From NCBI GenBank assembly GCA_052326585.1, contig JBKQLU010000030.1, positions 1 to 64,000 on the forward strand: DNA of 64,000 nucleotides, written 5' to 3'. Below are positions 7,176 to 15,795 of this stretch, in pieces. Below the pieces are notes generated by a model. It did not search any database and was not told where the DNA came from. It saw nothing but the letters and a program-made list of their open reading frames with translations. Made by a program: the position numbers and the translations under genes. The first letter of the stretch is position 1. Each line of letters begins with the position of its first letter. Origin of the DNA: JAPLJC01 sp052326585. GTDB taxonomy: Bacteria > Desulfobacterota > Desulfobaccia > Desulfobaccales > 0-14-0-80-60-11.

Positions 7176-9167
7176 ATGGAACCCGGCTGCATTGTGGAAT
7201 TTTTCGAGGAAAAGCGCATCCTTTGCGGCGTGGTCTTGGAACTCAAGGGAGAGCGCCTGCATGTCCTGAGCCAGGCCGGCCGGGAACTTACCCTGCCCCC
7301 CAAGCGTCTCTTGCACGCCGGACCCTCCCTGCCCCTGAACCGGTTAATCCGCCAGGATTTGCTGAAGCGTCTGGAGGAGACTGCCGGCAGGCGGGAGCTC
7401 CTGAAGGCCGACATTAATCTGGAGGAGCTTTGGGAGGTGCTGGCCCCGGAGAACCAGGCCGCCACGGTGACGGAGTTGGCCGAACTCTGGTTCGGCCGCA
7501 GCGGCGCGGATGAAGTGGCAGCCACCGGCAGGCGGCTGCGGGAAGATCGGCTCCTCTTCAAGCTCAGGGACGAGCAGGTCGAGGCCAACCCGCCGGAGCT
7601 GGTAGCCCAACTGCGGCAGCAGCAAGAGCGAGAAGCGGCCCGGCGGCTGGAATTGACGCAGGTCGGGGCCTGGCTGCAGGCGGTCTGGGAGGGGCGGGAG
7701 CTTTCCAGACAGCATCCCTGGCGGGAATCCGTCGTGGCGCAGCTGCGCCGGATGGCGGTCAGCGGCGCTGAGGCCCCGGATTACGACCAGGGCAAGGCTT
7801 ATCTGGACCAGGCCGGCCTGAATGCAGTTGCGGCCCCTTTTCGACTGCTGGTGCGCCTGGGGGTCTTTCAGGAAGATGAGGACCTGGAATTACACCGCCT
7901 GGAAACACCGGTAGAGTTTTCTGCGGCGGCCCTGTCGCAGAGCCGGCAACTGCTCAGTTCACCTCCTGGACCGGACCCATACGCGGCCTGGCGCCGGGAC
8001 CTTACTCACCTGGCGCTGCTCACCATCGACGGGGAGCACACCCGGGATTTCGATGACGCCCTCAGCCTGGAGGAGCTTCCGGAGGGCTGGCTTCTCGGCA
8101 TTCACATTTCCGATGTCGCGACCGTGGTCCAACCCGGCGCCCCCCTGGATCGGGAAGCCGGGGAACGGGGCAGTTCCATCTATCTGCCGGAACGGCGCCT
8201 GCCCATGCTGCCGGAGGAGATTTCCGAAGATCTTTTGAGCCTGTTGGCCGGCCAACCACGCCGGGCCCTGAGCTTCATGGTGACCCTGGGTGCGGAGGCG
8301 GAGGTCCTGGACTGGGCCATCGAACCCAGCCTCATCAAGGTGAGCCGCAGGCTGACCTACCGCGAGGCGGAGACCCTGATTCAACAGGACCGGACCCTGG
8401 CGGTTCTCTCCCGGTTGACCGGGAGACTGAAGGAAGAGCGCCTGGCCCAGGGCGGCTATGAGCTGCAATTGCCTGAAGTTTGGGTAATTTTCGGCCCCCA
8501 AGGCGAGTTGCAGGTGTCGGTGGAGGACCAGCAGAGTTCCAGCCGCCAATTAGTGGCCGAGGCCATGGTGCTGGCCAATTCCCTGGCGGCGCGCTTTCTG
8601 GCCGACCGCGGCATCCCCGCGATCTATCGCAGTCAGCCGGAGCCCCGGGAACCTATCCAGACCAGGGAGCCCAAGGGTCTGTTGGAATTATGGCGGGACC
8701 GGCGCAGTCTCAGCCGGGTGGTGATGGGACTTACGCCCCTGCCTCACTGGGGTCTGGGGTTGTGCTGTTATACCATGGCCACTTCCCCCATCCGCCGCTA
8801 CCTGGACCTCTTGACCCAACGCCAGCTTTTGGCGGCCCTGAGCGGCACCGAGCCCCCCTACCGCAGCCAGGACCTGGAAGAGATCCTCCCCATGCTGGAG
8901 CCGGCCATGCGCCGGGGCGGCAGGCTTAAGGCCCGGCGGCTGCGCTATTGGCTGCTGAAGTACCTGGCTGGCCGGCTGGGACAGAAGAAGGAGGCCCTGG
9001 TCCTGGAGTCCTTGCCCCACCGGTGCCGCCTCATCTTCCCTGACCTGTTGCTCGAGCTCTTTATGGCGGCGCCCGCCGGTATGAGGCTCTCCCCCGGGGA
9101 CATCGTCCTGGTGCGCCTGGATCGGGTCGTCCCCCGGGAAGACCAGATCAAGGTGTCCCTTGCCTAA
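7176..9167 (+). CDS. RNB-domain exoribonuclease (RNase II/R family)
   Basis: A 663-residue 3'-5' exoribonuclease. The RNB catalytic domain starts near residue 280 with LLTIDGEHTRDFDDALS, which carries the clustered metal-binding aspartates, and ends with the conserved ATSPIRRYLDLLTQRQL. The N-terminal ~250 residues are mostly helical and do not show clear cold-shock domains. The C-terminus has a short beta-rich tail instead of a full S1 domain. This layout is typical of the shorter 'ribonuclease catalytic domain-containing' proteins found in Desulfobacterota and cyanobacteria rather than Escherichia coli RNase R. Role: mRNA decay or RNA maturation in the cytoplasm. Confidence 0.9.
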   Translation: MEPGCIVEFFEEKRILCGVVLELKGERLHVLSQAGRELTLPPKRLLHAGPSLPLNRLIRQDLLKRLEETAGRRELLKADINLEELWEVLAPENQAATVTELAELWFGRSGADEVAATGRRLREDRLLFKLRDEQVEANPPELVAQLRQQQEREAARRLELTQVGAWLQAVWEGRELSRQHPWRESVVAQLRRMAVSGAEAPDYDQGKAYLDQAGLNAVAAPFRLLVRLGVFQEDEDLELHRLETPVEFSAAALSQSRQLLSSPPGPDPYAAWRRDLTHLALLTIDGEHTRDFDDALSLEELPEGWLLGIHISDVATVVQPGAPLDREAGERGSSIYLPERRLPMLPEEISEDLLSLLAGQPRRALSFMVTLGAEAEVLDWAIEPSLIKVSRRLTYREAETLIQQDRTLAVLSRLTGRLKEERLAQGGYELQLPEVWVIFGPQGELQVSVEDQQSSSRQLVAEAMVLANSLAARFLADRGIPAIYRSQPEPREPIQTREPKGLLELWRDRRSLSRVVMGLTPLPHWGLGLCCYTMATSPIRRYLDLLTQRQLLAALSGTEPPYRSQDLEEILPMLEPAMRRGGRLKARRLRYWLLKYLAGRLGQKKEALVLESLPHRCRLIFPDLLLELFMAAPAGMRLSPGDIVLVRLDRVVPREDQIKVSLA

Positions 9168-9274
9168 GGAGCCGGCGGTCATTGAGGCGCCGGTTCATTT
9201 TGCCTTTTCTGCCTCTGGTTATATGGCCTGCGCCCGAGGCACCCTTATCTTATAAAAACGCTACCCTCAACCAA

Positions 9275-9508
9275 TAGTGTCCGGCAGAGATTTTGCATAA
9301 GGGCTGGCGAATAGAAATGAAAAATGCAGCCGCAAACCTTTGGCTCCTTTAGCCAGAGATGACCGCGGCAGACCCGAAGCGCCAAAACCCCCTCTCCCCT
9401 GCGAGGGGAGAGGGGAAAAAACCAATAGATCTCCATAAGTTAATTAAAGCGATAGAGATTTGGCGGCCTAGATTAAGGGCAGATTAGCAAAAACCTTGCC
9501 GGACACTA
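9275..9508. mobile_element. MITE-like non-autonomous element (234 bp)
   Basis: Bounded by 12-bp perfect terminal inverted repeats, TAGTGTCCGGCA (9275-9286) and TGCCGGACACTA (9497-9508). Homology continues imperfectly inward (AGATTTTGC against AGGTTTTTGC). It has no coding capacity for a transposase. Inside is a perfect 12-bp inverted repeat, CCCCTCTCCCCT (9389-9400) and AGGGGAGAGGGG (9404-9415). The region between the RNase gene (ends 9167) and the permease gene (9543) otherwise holds nothing recognisable. Ends beginning with GTGTCC occur in several IS families, so mobilisation in trans by a resident transposase is plausible. Confidence 0.7.
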
Positions 9509-9542
9509 CTGAACCCCCAATCCCTAATTTCGGAGCAAATTC

Positions 9543-11426
9543 ATGTCTCTGCTGGACAAATTATTGGGGCGGCCGCTCGCCTCATGGGAAGCCGCCAAGG
9601 AGAAACTGAGTGTCTGGACCGGCGTGCCGGTGCTGGGCCTGGATGCCCTGGCTTCCACCGGGTATGGTCCTGAGGCCGGCCTGACCATTTTGCTGCCGCT
9701 CGGCTTGCTCGGATTACAATACTTTCCGATTATCCTCCTCTTGATCGTGGTGAAGCTCCTGACCCTCTATCTGTCGTATCGGCAGACTGCCGCGGCCTAT
9801 CCGGGCGGCGGCGGCGCTTATGTGGTCGCCAGCGATAATCTCGGCATGCATGCGGGTGTCTGGGCCGCGGTCATGCTGCTCCTGGACTACCTCTTGAATG
9901 TCTGTGTCAGCATTGCCGCGGGGATCGCCGCGGTGGTCTCGGTCATCCCGAGGCTCCATCCGTACGCGCTGCCGCTCTGCCTCTTAGTGCTGCTGACCCT
10001 GACCATTCTCAACCTGCGCGGGGTTCGCCAAACGGGAGCGGCTTTCGTAGCTCCGGTCATAGTATTTGTCGTCTGCCTGGGGTTCGCCCTGGCCCTGGGT
10101 CTCGTCATCACCTGGCAGAGCGGCGGCCAGCCCCATCCGGTCGTAGCGCCGCCGCTAATCCCGGCGGCGACCGCCACGGTGACCACCTGGCTGCTCTTGT
10201 GCGCCTTTGCCAACAGCGCCACGGCGCTGACCGGCATCGAGGCCGTCACCAATGGAGTGCCCCTGTTTGAGAAACCCTGCGTGCCCAATGCGCAGCGGAC
10301 CTTGACCGTGATCATGGTGATACTGGGCCTCTTCCTGCTGGCCATCGGCTATCTCGTCCCCCATTACCATATTAGCGCCATGGATGAGTCCCAGCCGGGC
10401 TATCAGACCGTCCTGTCGCAACTGGTGGCGGCCATCGCGGGGCGGGGGGTATTCTATTACGTCGCCCTGGCCAGTATCTTCATTGTCCTCACCTATTCGG
10501 CCCAAACCAGTTTTGCGGACTTTCCCCGGGTCTGCCGCCTGCTGGCGGAGGATGGTTTTTTGCCGCCCTATTTCGCCAACGCCGGCCGGCGCCTGGTCTT
10601 TTCCCACGGCATTATCTTTCTTGCGGCCATTTCCGGGCTGTTGCTGATCTTCTTCGGGGGCTTGACCGAGGCCCTGATTCCGCTCTTTGCGGTGGGGGCC
10701 TTCGGGGCCTTTCTCTTCTCCCAGGCCGGCATGGTGATGCACTGGCTGCGCCACAAAGGCCGGGGATTCCGGATTGCCTTGACTTATAACGCCCTGGGCA
10801 CAGTGACTACCGCGCTCGCCCTGGTGATTATCGTCGCCGCCAAATTCGTGGAAGGCGCCTGGATAACGGTAATCCTCGTGCCGCTGCTCGTGTTTCTGCT
10901 TCTCAGGATCAAACGCCACTATGAAAGAGTCGCCCGGCAGGTGGATCAGCCTTTAGAATTGCAGGCGGTTAAATTGCAGACTCCCATCGTGATTATCCCG
11001 ATCTACGGTTGGGACCGGGTCGCCGAGATGGCCGTGCGCTTCGGTTTGCTCCTCTCGGATGCAGCCTTCGCGATCCATGTGAGCACCGACCAGGAGGAGT
11101 CGCAGCAGCTCAGGAAAGTCTGGGCCGAGAAGGTGGAGAAACCCGCCAAGGCCGCCAATTTTGCGATTCCCCGCCTGGAGATCATCTCTTCACCCTATCG
11201 CCGGATTGACCAGCCGATTTTGGATTTCGTGCAAAAAACCAGGAAGAAGAACCCGGGCCGGCTCATCGCGGTGATCGTGCCCCAATTAGTTGAGCCGCAC
11301 TGGTACGAATACGTGCTGCACAATATACACGCCGCCAGTCTGCGGGCCGCGATCTTTAAGCTGCGGGACCGGGACACCGTGGTGATCGATGCGCCGTGGT
11401 ATTTACGGGAACCACAGGGGAGTTAA
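9543..11426 (+). CDS. APC-superfamily permease with C-terminal cytosolic domain
   Basis: A 627-residue inner-membrane transporter. Residues about 25-460 form a roughly 12-helix APC fold; the first helix region contains the LGLDALASTGYGPEAG motif typical of APC/KUP-like permeases. Residues 475-627 form a soluble alpha/beta domain (VIIPIYGWDRVAEMAVRFG ... VIVPQLVEPHWYEYVLHN) resembling a universal-stress-protein-like regulatory domain. Substrate is probably an amino acid or potassium-like cation, as in related 'APC family permease' proteins; it cannot be settled by eye. It stands alone, with the MITE-like element just upstream possibly carrying or separating its promoter. Confidence 0.88.
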   Translation: MSLLDKLLGRPLASWEAAKEKLSVWTGVPVLGLDALASTGYGPEAGLTILLPLGLLGLQYFPIILLLIVVKLLTLYLSYRQTAAAYPGGGGAYVVASDNLGMHAGVWAAVMLLLDYLLNVCVSIAAGIAAVVSVIPRLHPYALPLCLLVLLTLTILNLRGVRQTGAAFVAPVIVFVVCLGFALALGLVITWQSGGQPHPVVAPPLIPAATATVTTWLLLCAFANSATALTGIEAVTNGVPLFEKPCVPNAQRTLTVIMVILGLFLLAIGYLVPHYHISAMDESQPGYQTVLSQLVAAIAGRGVFYYVALASIFIVLTYSAQTSFADFPRVCRLLAEDGFLPPYFANAGRRLVFSHGIIFLAAISGLLLIFFGGLTEALIPLFAVGAFGAFLFSQAGMVMHWLRHKGRGFRIALTYNALGTVTTALALVIIVAAKFVEGAWITVILVPLLVFLLLRIKRHYERVARQVDQPLELQAVKLQTPIVIIPIYGWDRVAEMAVRFGLLLSDAAFAIHVSTDQEESQQLRKVWAEKVEKPAKAANFAIPRLEIISSPYRRIDQPILDFVQKTRKKNPGRLIAVIVPQLVEPHWYEYVLHNIHAASLRAAIFKLRDRDTVVIDAPWYLREPQGS

Positions 11427-11494
11427 CCAGAGCAGATTGTGGGGGCAGGATGGTGAGCCGCACCCTGCACCAGCAGAGCCTGCCGGCCTTAAGC

Positions 11495-13054
11495 CTATTC
11501 CTTGGGGAGAGAAAAGTAAAAGGTCGCGCCTTCGCCGACTATGCCCTCCGCCCAGGCCCGGCCGCCATGCCGCTGGATGATGCGCTTGACAATGGCCAGG
11601 CCGATGCCGGTGCCTTCGTATTCGGCGCACGGGTGCAGGCGCTGGAAGGGACGGAACAGGTTGGTGATATAACGGTTATCAAAGCCAACCCCATTGTCCT
11701 TGACGTAGTAAACGGTCTCTCTCTTCTCTTCCTTGCCGCCCACCTCAATGACTGCCTCTTTTTTCGTGCTGGTGTATTTAATGGCGTTGCCCAGCAAATT
11801 CTGCATGACCTGATTAAGTAAGGATTGATCACCCAAGGCCGGGGGCAGGTCGCCCAGCACCAGGCGCAAATCCCTTTGCGGCGCCTCAGCCCGGAGTTGC
11901 TCGAAAACCTGCCGGGCCATGGCGGTCAGGTTGATGACGGATTTCTTTATCTGCAAACGCCCCAAGCGGGAGAGCGCCAGCAGGTCGTCGATGAGATGTT
12001 GCATGAGGGTGGCATTGGCGATGATGACCTGGAGAAGCCGGCGGGCTTCGTCATCAAGCTTATCGGGGTGCTCCACCAGCAGCATCCGGGAAAAACCCTG
12101 GATGGCCCGGACCGGGGTCTTAAGGTCGTGAGACACGGAGTAAGAGAAGGACTCCATCTCCTCGTTGGCCGTCACCAGGTCGGCGTTCAGCTTCTCCTGG
12201 CCTTCCTTTTGGGCGGCCAGATCTTCCGCCTGAGCCTGGAGCTCTTCATTGGTGGTCGCCAGCTCTTCGCTAAGGGCCTGTTGATTCTCTAACATACTCT
12301 GCCGTTCGATTTCCTGCTGCTTGCGCGCGGTGATGTCGATGGCGTAAATTCGCAGCACGTTGAGTTGGCCGACAAAATAGAGACTCTCAAGAAAAACGGC
12401 GCCGTTGACCTCCACCTCCCTATGGAAGTGTTTCTCGCCGGTCTCTTTGGCTGTTGTGAATATCTCCTGCAGGTCGTCTGGAAGGAATTTACTAAGGTCC
12501 GCCGCCTTCCTCATCTCCCCGAGAGCCTCCAAAGCCGCCAGGTTATAAAAGGTAATGCGGCCATCGATATCTATCTCCAGGATGGGCTGGGGATTCTCTT
12601 GGGGAAATGAAGCCAGGCGCTGGATTTGCTCCTCGGCCTGCTTGCGCTCGGTGATGTCGCGTGTGATTTTGGCGAAGCCGCGCAGGTGTCCTTGCTCGTC
12701 ACGTAGAGCAGTGATGGTAACATCGGCCAAAAACCGGGAGCCGTCTCGGCGTACGCGCCAACCCTCTTCTTCGTAACGGCCTTGGGCAGCGGCTCTATCC
12801 AATTCCTGCTGCGGGTGTCCGGCGGCCACACTTTCGGCAGTATGGAACCGGGAGAAATGCTGGCCGGTTATTTCCTCGGCGGTCCACCCCTTGATCCGCC
12901 GGGCCCCTTCGTTCCAACTAACCACGCGCCCTGCGGGATTGAGCATGAAGATGGCGTAGTCCTTGACCCTATCCACCAGTAGGTGAAACTGCTCCTCGTT
13001 CTGGTTCAGGATCTCCTCGGCCTGCTGCGCTTCAGTCTTGCCTTTATCGGCCAC
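11495..13054 (-). CDS. PAS-domain sensor histidine kinase
   Basis: A 519-residue cytoplasmic kinase without transmembrane segments. Order: PAS/PAC 1 (about 20-140), PAS-like 2 (about 145-245), coiled coil (250-300), HisKA with phospho-acceptor His309 in SYSVSHDLKTPVRAI, then HATPase_c with N-box NAIKYTS, G1 DNGVGFD and G2 GTGIGLAIV. This layout resembles bacteriophytochrome-like and light/oxygen-type kinases that pair with a separate response regulator. No response regulator gene is adjacent, so it is an orphan. The start is GTG at 13054. What the PAS domains sense is unknown; no haem- or flavin-binding residue is diagnostic. Confidence 0.92.
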   Translation of the reverse strand: MADKGKTEAQQAEEILNQNEEQFHLLVDRVKDYAIFMLNPAGRVVSWNEGARRIKGWTAEEITGQHFSRFHTAESVAAGHPQQELDRAAAQGRYEEEGWRVRRDGSRFLADVTITALRDEQGHLRGFAKITRDITERKQAEEQIQRLASFPQENPQPILEIDIDGRITFYNLAALEALGEMRKAADLSKFLPDDLQEIFTTAKETGEKHFHREVEVNGAVFLESLYFVGQLNVLRIYAIDITARKQQEIERQSMLENQQALSEELATTNEELQAQAEDLAAQKEGQEKLNADLVTANEEMESFSYSVSHDLKTPVRAIQGFSRMLLVEHPDKLDDEARRLLQVIIANATLMQHLIDDLLALSRLGRLQIKKSVINLTAMARQVFEQLRAEAPQRDLRLVLGDLPPALGDQSLLNQVMQNLLGNAIKYTSTKKEAVIEVGGKEEKRETVYYVKDNGVGFDNRYITNLFRPFQRLHPCAEYEGTGIGLAIVKRIIQRHGGRAWAEGIVGEGATFYFSLPKE

Positions 13055-13250
13055 GACTACTCCTGATAAATTTACAGCATTGCAGTATAGGTGGAGATTA
13101 GAAATTTATCACATCAATTTTTAGAGATAAAGAAAATTGTCTGAACATAGAATGGGGTAAGGGTCTATCCCGAGGTTGAGACGGTAATCTTATGATTCAT
13201 GGTAGTCGCTGACTTGCCAAACCCTTCTCTCATCGTAATTTTAAGGCCTA

Positions 13251-14372
13251 TTACAAGCCGGTTTTGCTCCGCTGCTTGGCCCGGGTCACGCAGTAAATAC
13301 CCTGCCCGGCACGGGCCGGGGCGTAACAGGCATTGTCTGAAACACATTCCGCTTTGCGGCGGTCACCCTGCCGCCAGCGCTTGACCAGCCCCGGCTCGCA
13401 AATCAGCGGCCGGCTCATGGAAATGTAATCGGCCGTGTCCTCCCGGACTAACTCCTCGGCCACCCCGAAGGAGCGGATGCCGCCCACCAGAATCAGCGGA
13501 ATGGTGACTCGCTGCTGATAGAGGCGCGCCGCTTTCCGGTAATAGACCTCCTGCTGGGTGGTCTTCAGCCTGCCCCGGCGCACCGGCTGGAATTTTTCCG
13601 GGGAGTACATGGTGCCGCCGGAGAACTCAACGGCATCGAGGGAGGCCTTCTCCAGCCTCCCGGAGACTTCTACGGCCTCCGGGCAGGTCAGGCCGCCATC
13701 CAGGAAATCCTCGGAGTTGATCTTGATGAGAACCGGAAATGCCGGTCCCACCGCCTCCCGGACGCCTTGCACCACTTCGAGGAGAAGGCGCGCCCGGTTC
13801 CCGAGTTCGCCGCCATATCGGTCGGTTCTCTTATTGAAGGCGGGGGAGAGGAATTGGCTGAGCAGGTAGCCATGGGCGGCATGGAGCTGCACCGCGTCGA
13901 AGCCTGCCTCTTTGGCCCGGGAGGCGGCCTGCGCGAAGGCGGATACCAGGTGGGCGATATCCTCCCTGGCCGCGGCGCGACAGGTGGGGCGGCCGTTTTC
14001 CTCGCTCGCCGAGGGCCCGCAGGGCTCCAGGCCGCTCAGCCCGGCATTGGCCCGACAGCCGGCGTGAGCCAGTTGCAGGGCGATCTTGCCTTGGGCGGCA
14101 TGCACCGCCCCGGCCAGATCCTTAAGCCCGGGGAGGAAGCGATCGTCATAGACCGCCAATTGGCCGGGACCGGCCTGGCCCTCGGGACTGACGAAGGTGT
14201 GGCTGCTGATGATCAAGCCCACTTCTCCTTTCGCCAGCTCGACCAGCAGCTCAATGAGTCTGGGGGTGACGGCGCCCTCCTTATCCGCCAGACCCTCCCA
14301 GGTCGCAGAGCGTACGAAGCGGTTGGCCAGGGTCAGGCCGTTAATACTAGTCGATTCAAACAATTCAGGCAT
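13251..14372 (-). CDS. NADH:flavin oxidoreductase, old yellow enzyme family
   Basis: A 373-residue FMN enzyme that reduces C=C bonds of alpha,beta-unsaturated carbonyl or enoyl substrates, or a related dienoyl-CoA reductase fragment. The single TIM-barrel domain begins LFESTSINGLTLANRFVRSA and includes the LQLAHAGC, HAAHGYLLSQFLSP and GGIRS segments that line the FMN pocket. The C-terminal region has several cysteines (CVSDNACY), recalling the Fe-S-binding linker of 2,4-dienoyl-CoA reductase, but the downstream flavoprotein domains are absent. The start ATG at 14372 has an AAGGA site. It is the last gene of a five-gene minus-strand run with the MFS permease, UGSC-like protein, diadenylate cyclase and M16 peptidase. 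Confidence 0.9.
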   Translation of the reverse strand: MPELFESTSINGLTLANRFVRSATWEGLADKEGAVTPRLIELLVELAKGEVGLIISSHTFVSPEGQAGPGQLAVYDDRFLPGLKDLAGAVHAAQGKIALQLAHAGCRANAGLSGLEPCGPSASEENGRPTCRAAAREDIAHLVSAFAQAASRAKEAGFDAVQLHAAHGYLLSQFLSPAFNKRTDRYGGELGNRARLLLEVVQGVREAVGPAFPVLIKINSEDFLDGGLTCPEAVEVSGRLEKASLDAVEFSGGTMYSPEKFQPVRRGRLKTTQQEVYYRKAARLYQQRVTIPLILVGGIRSFGVAEELVREDTADYISMSRPLICEPGLVKRWRQGDRRKAECVSDNACYAPARAGQGIYCVTRAKQRSKTGL

Positions 14373-14452
14373 GGCAATCGTCCTTTTCAAGATGTTGGCG
14401 TTCCGGCGCTAGCCGCGGGCAGAGACTTATTCTAACATGAATGATGGCCGGC

Positions 14453-15676
14453 TTAATCAAATTCGGAGATGCGGGGTTTGAGGGTGAAGGCCAATACTAT
14501 GGAGATGGCGAGACAGGCAATCATAAAATTGAAGCCGGCATTGAAGTTGCCGGTCACATCCACCAGGTAGCCGATTATTACCGGGGAGAGTAATCCAGCC
14601 GCCTGGCCGCCGGTATTGAAGATGCCCACCGCCCGGCCGGTAATCTTTTTGGAAACCGAACTGACCGGCAAGGCCCAGACCGCGGCCAGGGCCGCAGTTA
14701 AAAAGAAGCCGGCCAAGGTCTGATAGACCACCAGCAGATCCAGCGACTTTACCGTGTACATCAGGTAAAGCAGCACCGCGGTGAGAAATTGAAAGATGAT
14801 TACCGGCATTTTCCGGTTGTTCCGGAAAGGGCCGTCTGAGAGCCAGCCCCCGAAGAGATAGCCGACAATGCCGACCGCAAAGACGAGGGAAACCTCCAGC
14901 CCCATGGTCTTCATGGGCATGTGCCGGGCGATGACCAGATATCCCGGCAGCCAGGACTTGAATCCCCAACCGGCGATATTGAAGATGGAAAACATGATGG
15001 TGGACTTCCAGACTACGGGTTCCCGCAGCACCTGCCAGAAGGAATAGTGAGCTTCTTCGGGCTGCGCCTCCCCGGTTTTTTGGGCTTCTGCCAGTTCCTG
15101 GAGCCGGGGCGGCTGGTCGGTGACGAAAATGGCAATCAAGACCGTCACCAGGATTCCGGGGATTACCAGGCTATAGAAGACGGCCCGCCAGCCCCAGTAA
15201 GCCATGACCGCCACGGCGAAGAGCGGCGCCACTGCCGGCCCCAGAGAATTGGAAGAGAGGATGACCGCCGTGGCAAAGGCTCGCCGGCTGGGTTCGAACC
15301 ACAGGGCGATGCTCTTCATGGAGGCCGCCGGATAAGGGGCTTCACCCACACCGAAGATCACCCGGGCGATGATCATCTGCACGGCGTTGCCGACCGCCCC
15401 GGTCACGCCGGTAAAGATCGACCAGACGGCAATGGCGCAGACCATGACCTTGCGGGGCCCGAATCTGTCCACCAGAACGCCCCCGGGCATTTGACAGACC
15501 GTATAGCCGATGAAGAAGGCGCTCATCACCGCCCCCATGAGCGTCTTCGACAGGTGGAATTCCTTGCCGATATAGGGAATGGCCGTGGAGATGACCATGC
15601 GGTCGAAGTAGCAGAGAAAATAGCCGATAAAGATCAGAAACAACACAAAGGTTCTTCTATCCAACTTCCATCTCAT
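14453..15676 (-). CDS. MFS transporter, anion:cation symporter type
   Basis: A 407-residue 12-helix permease with the MFS motif DRFGPRKVM after helix 2 and the GVGEAPYPAASMKSIALWF segment after helix 4 that marks the ACS (phthalate, glucarate, hexuronate) subfamily. It probably imports an organic anion with H+ or Na+. AGAGGTAAGG gives a good ribosome-binding site. It lies 80 bp upstream of the old-yellow-enzyme gene and 119 bp downstream of the UGSC-like gene, so it is likely the uptake system for whatever this operon metabolises. Confidence 0.92.
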   Translation of the reverse strand: MRWKLDRRTFVLFLIFIGYFLCYFDRMVISTAIPYIGKEFHLSKTLMGAVMSAFFIGYTVCQMPGGVLVDRFGPRKVMVCAIAVWSIFTGVTGAVGNAVQMIIARVIFGVGEAPYPAASMKSIALWFEPSRRAFATAVILSSNSLGPAVAPLFAVAVMAYWGWRAVFYSLVIPGILVTVLIAIFVTDQPPRLQELAEAQKTGEAQPEEAHYSFWQVLREPVVWKSTIMFSIFNIAGWGFKSWLPGYLVIARHMPMKTMGLEVSLVFAVGIVGYLFGGWLSDGPFRNNRKMPVIIFQFLTAVLLYLMYTVKSLDLLVVYQTLAGFFLTAALAAVWALPVSSVSKKITGRAVGIFNTGGQAAGLLSPVIIGYLVDVTGNFNAGFNFMIACLAISIVLAFTLKPRISEFD

Positions 15677-15795
15677 TGCCCTTACCTCTTGCGCCCGGTA
15701 TAGGGTCCCAAGGTCCCAAAGGGCGACATGCCGGGCGGGGGCCCGGGTTCTAGAGGAAGAAACGGCTAGAGCCCTTGACTCCGGCCGCCGGCCCT

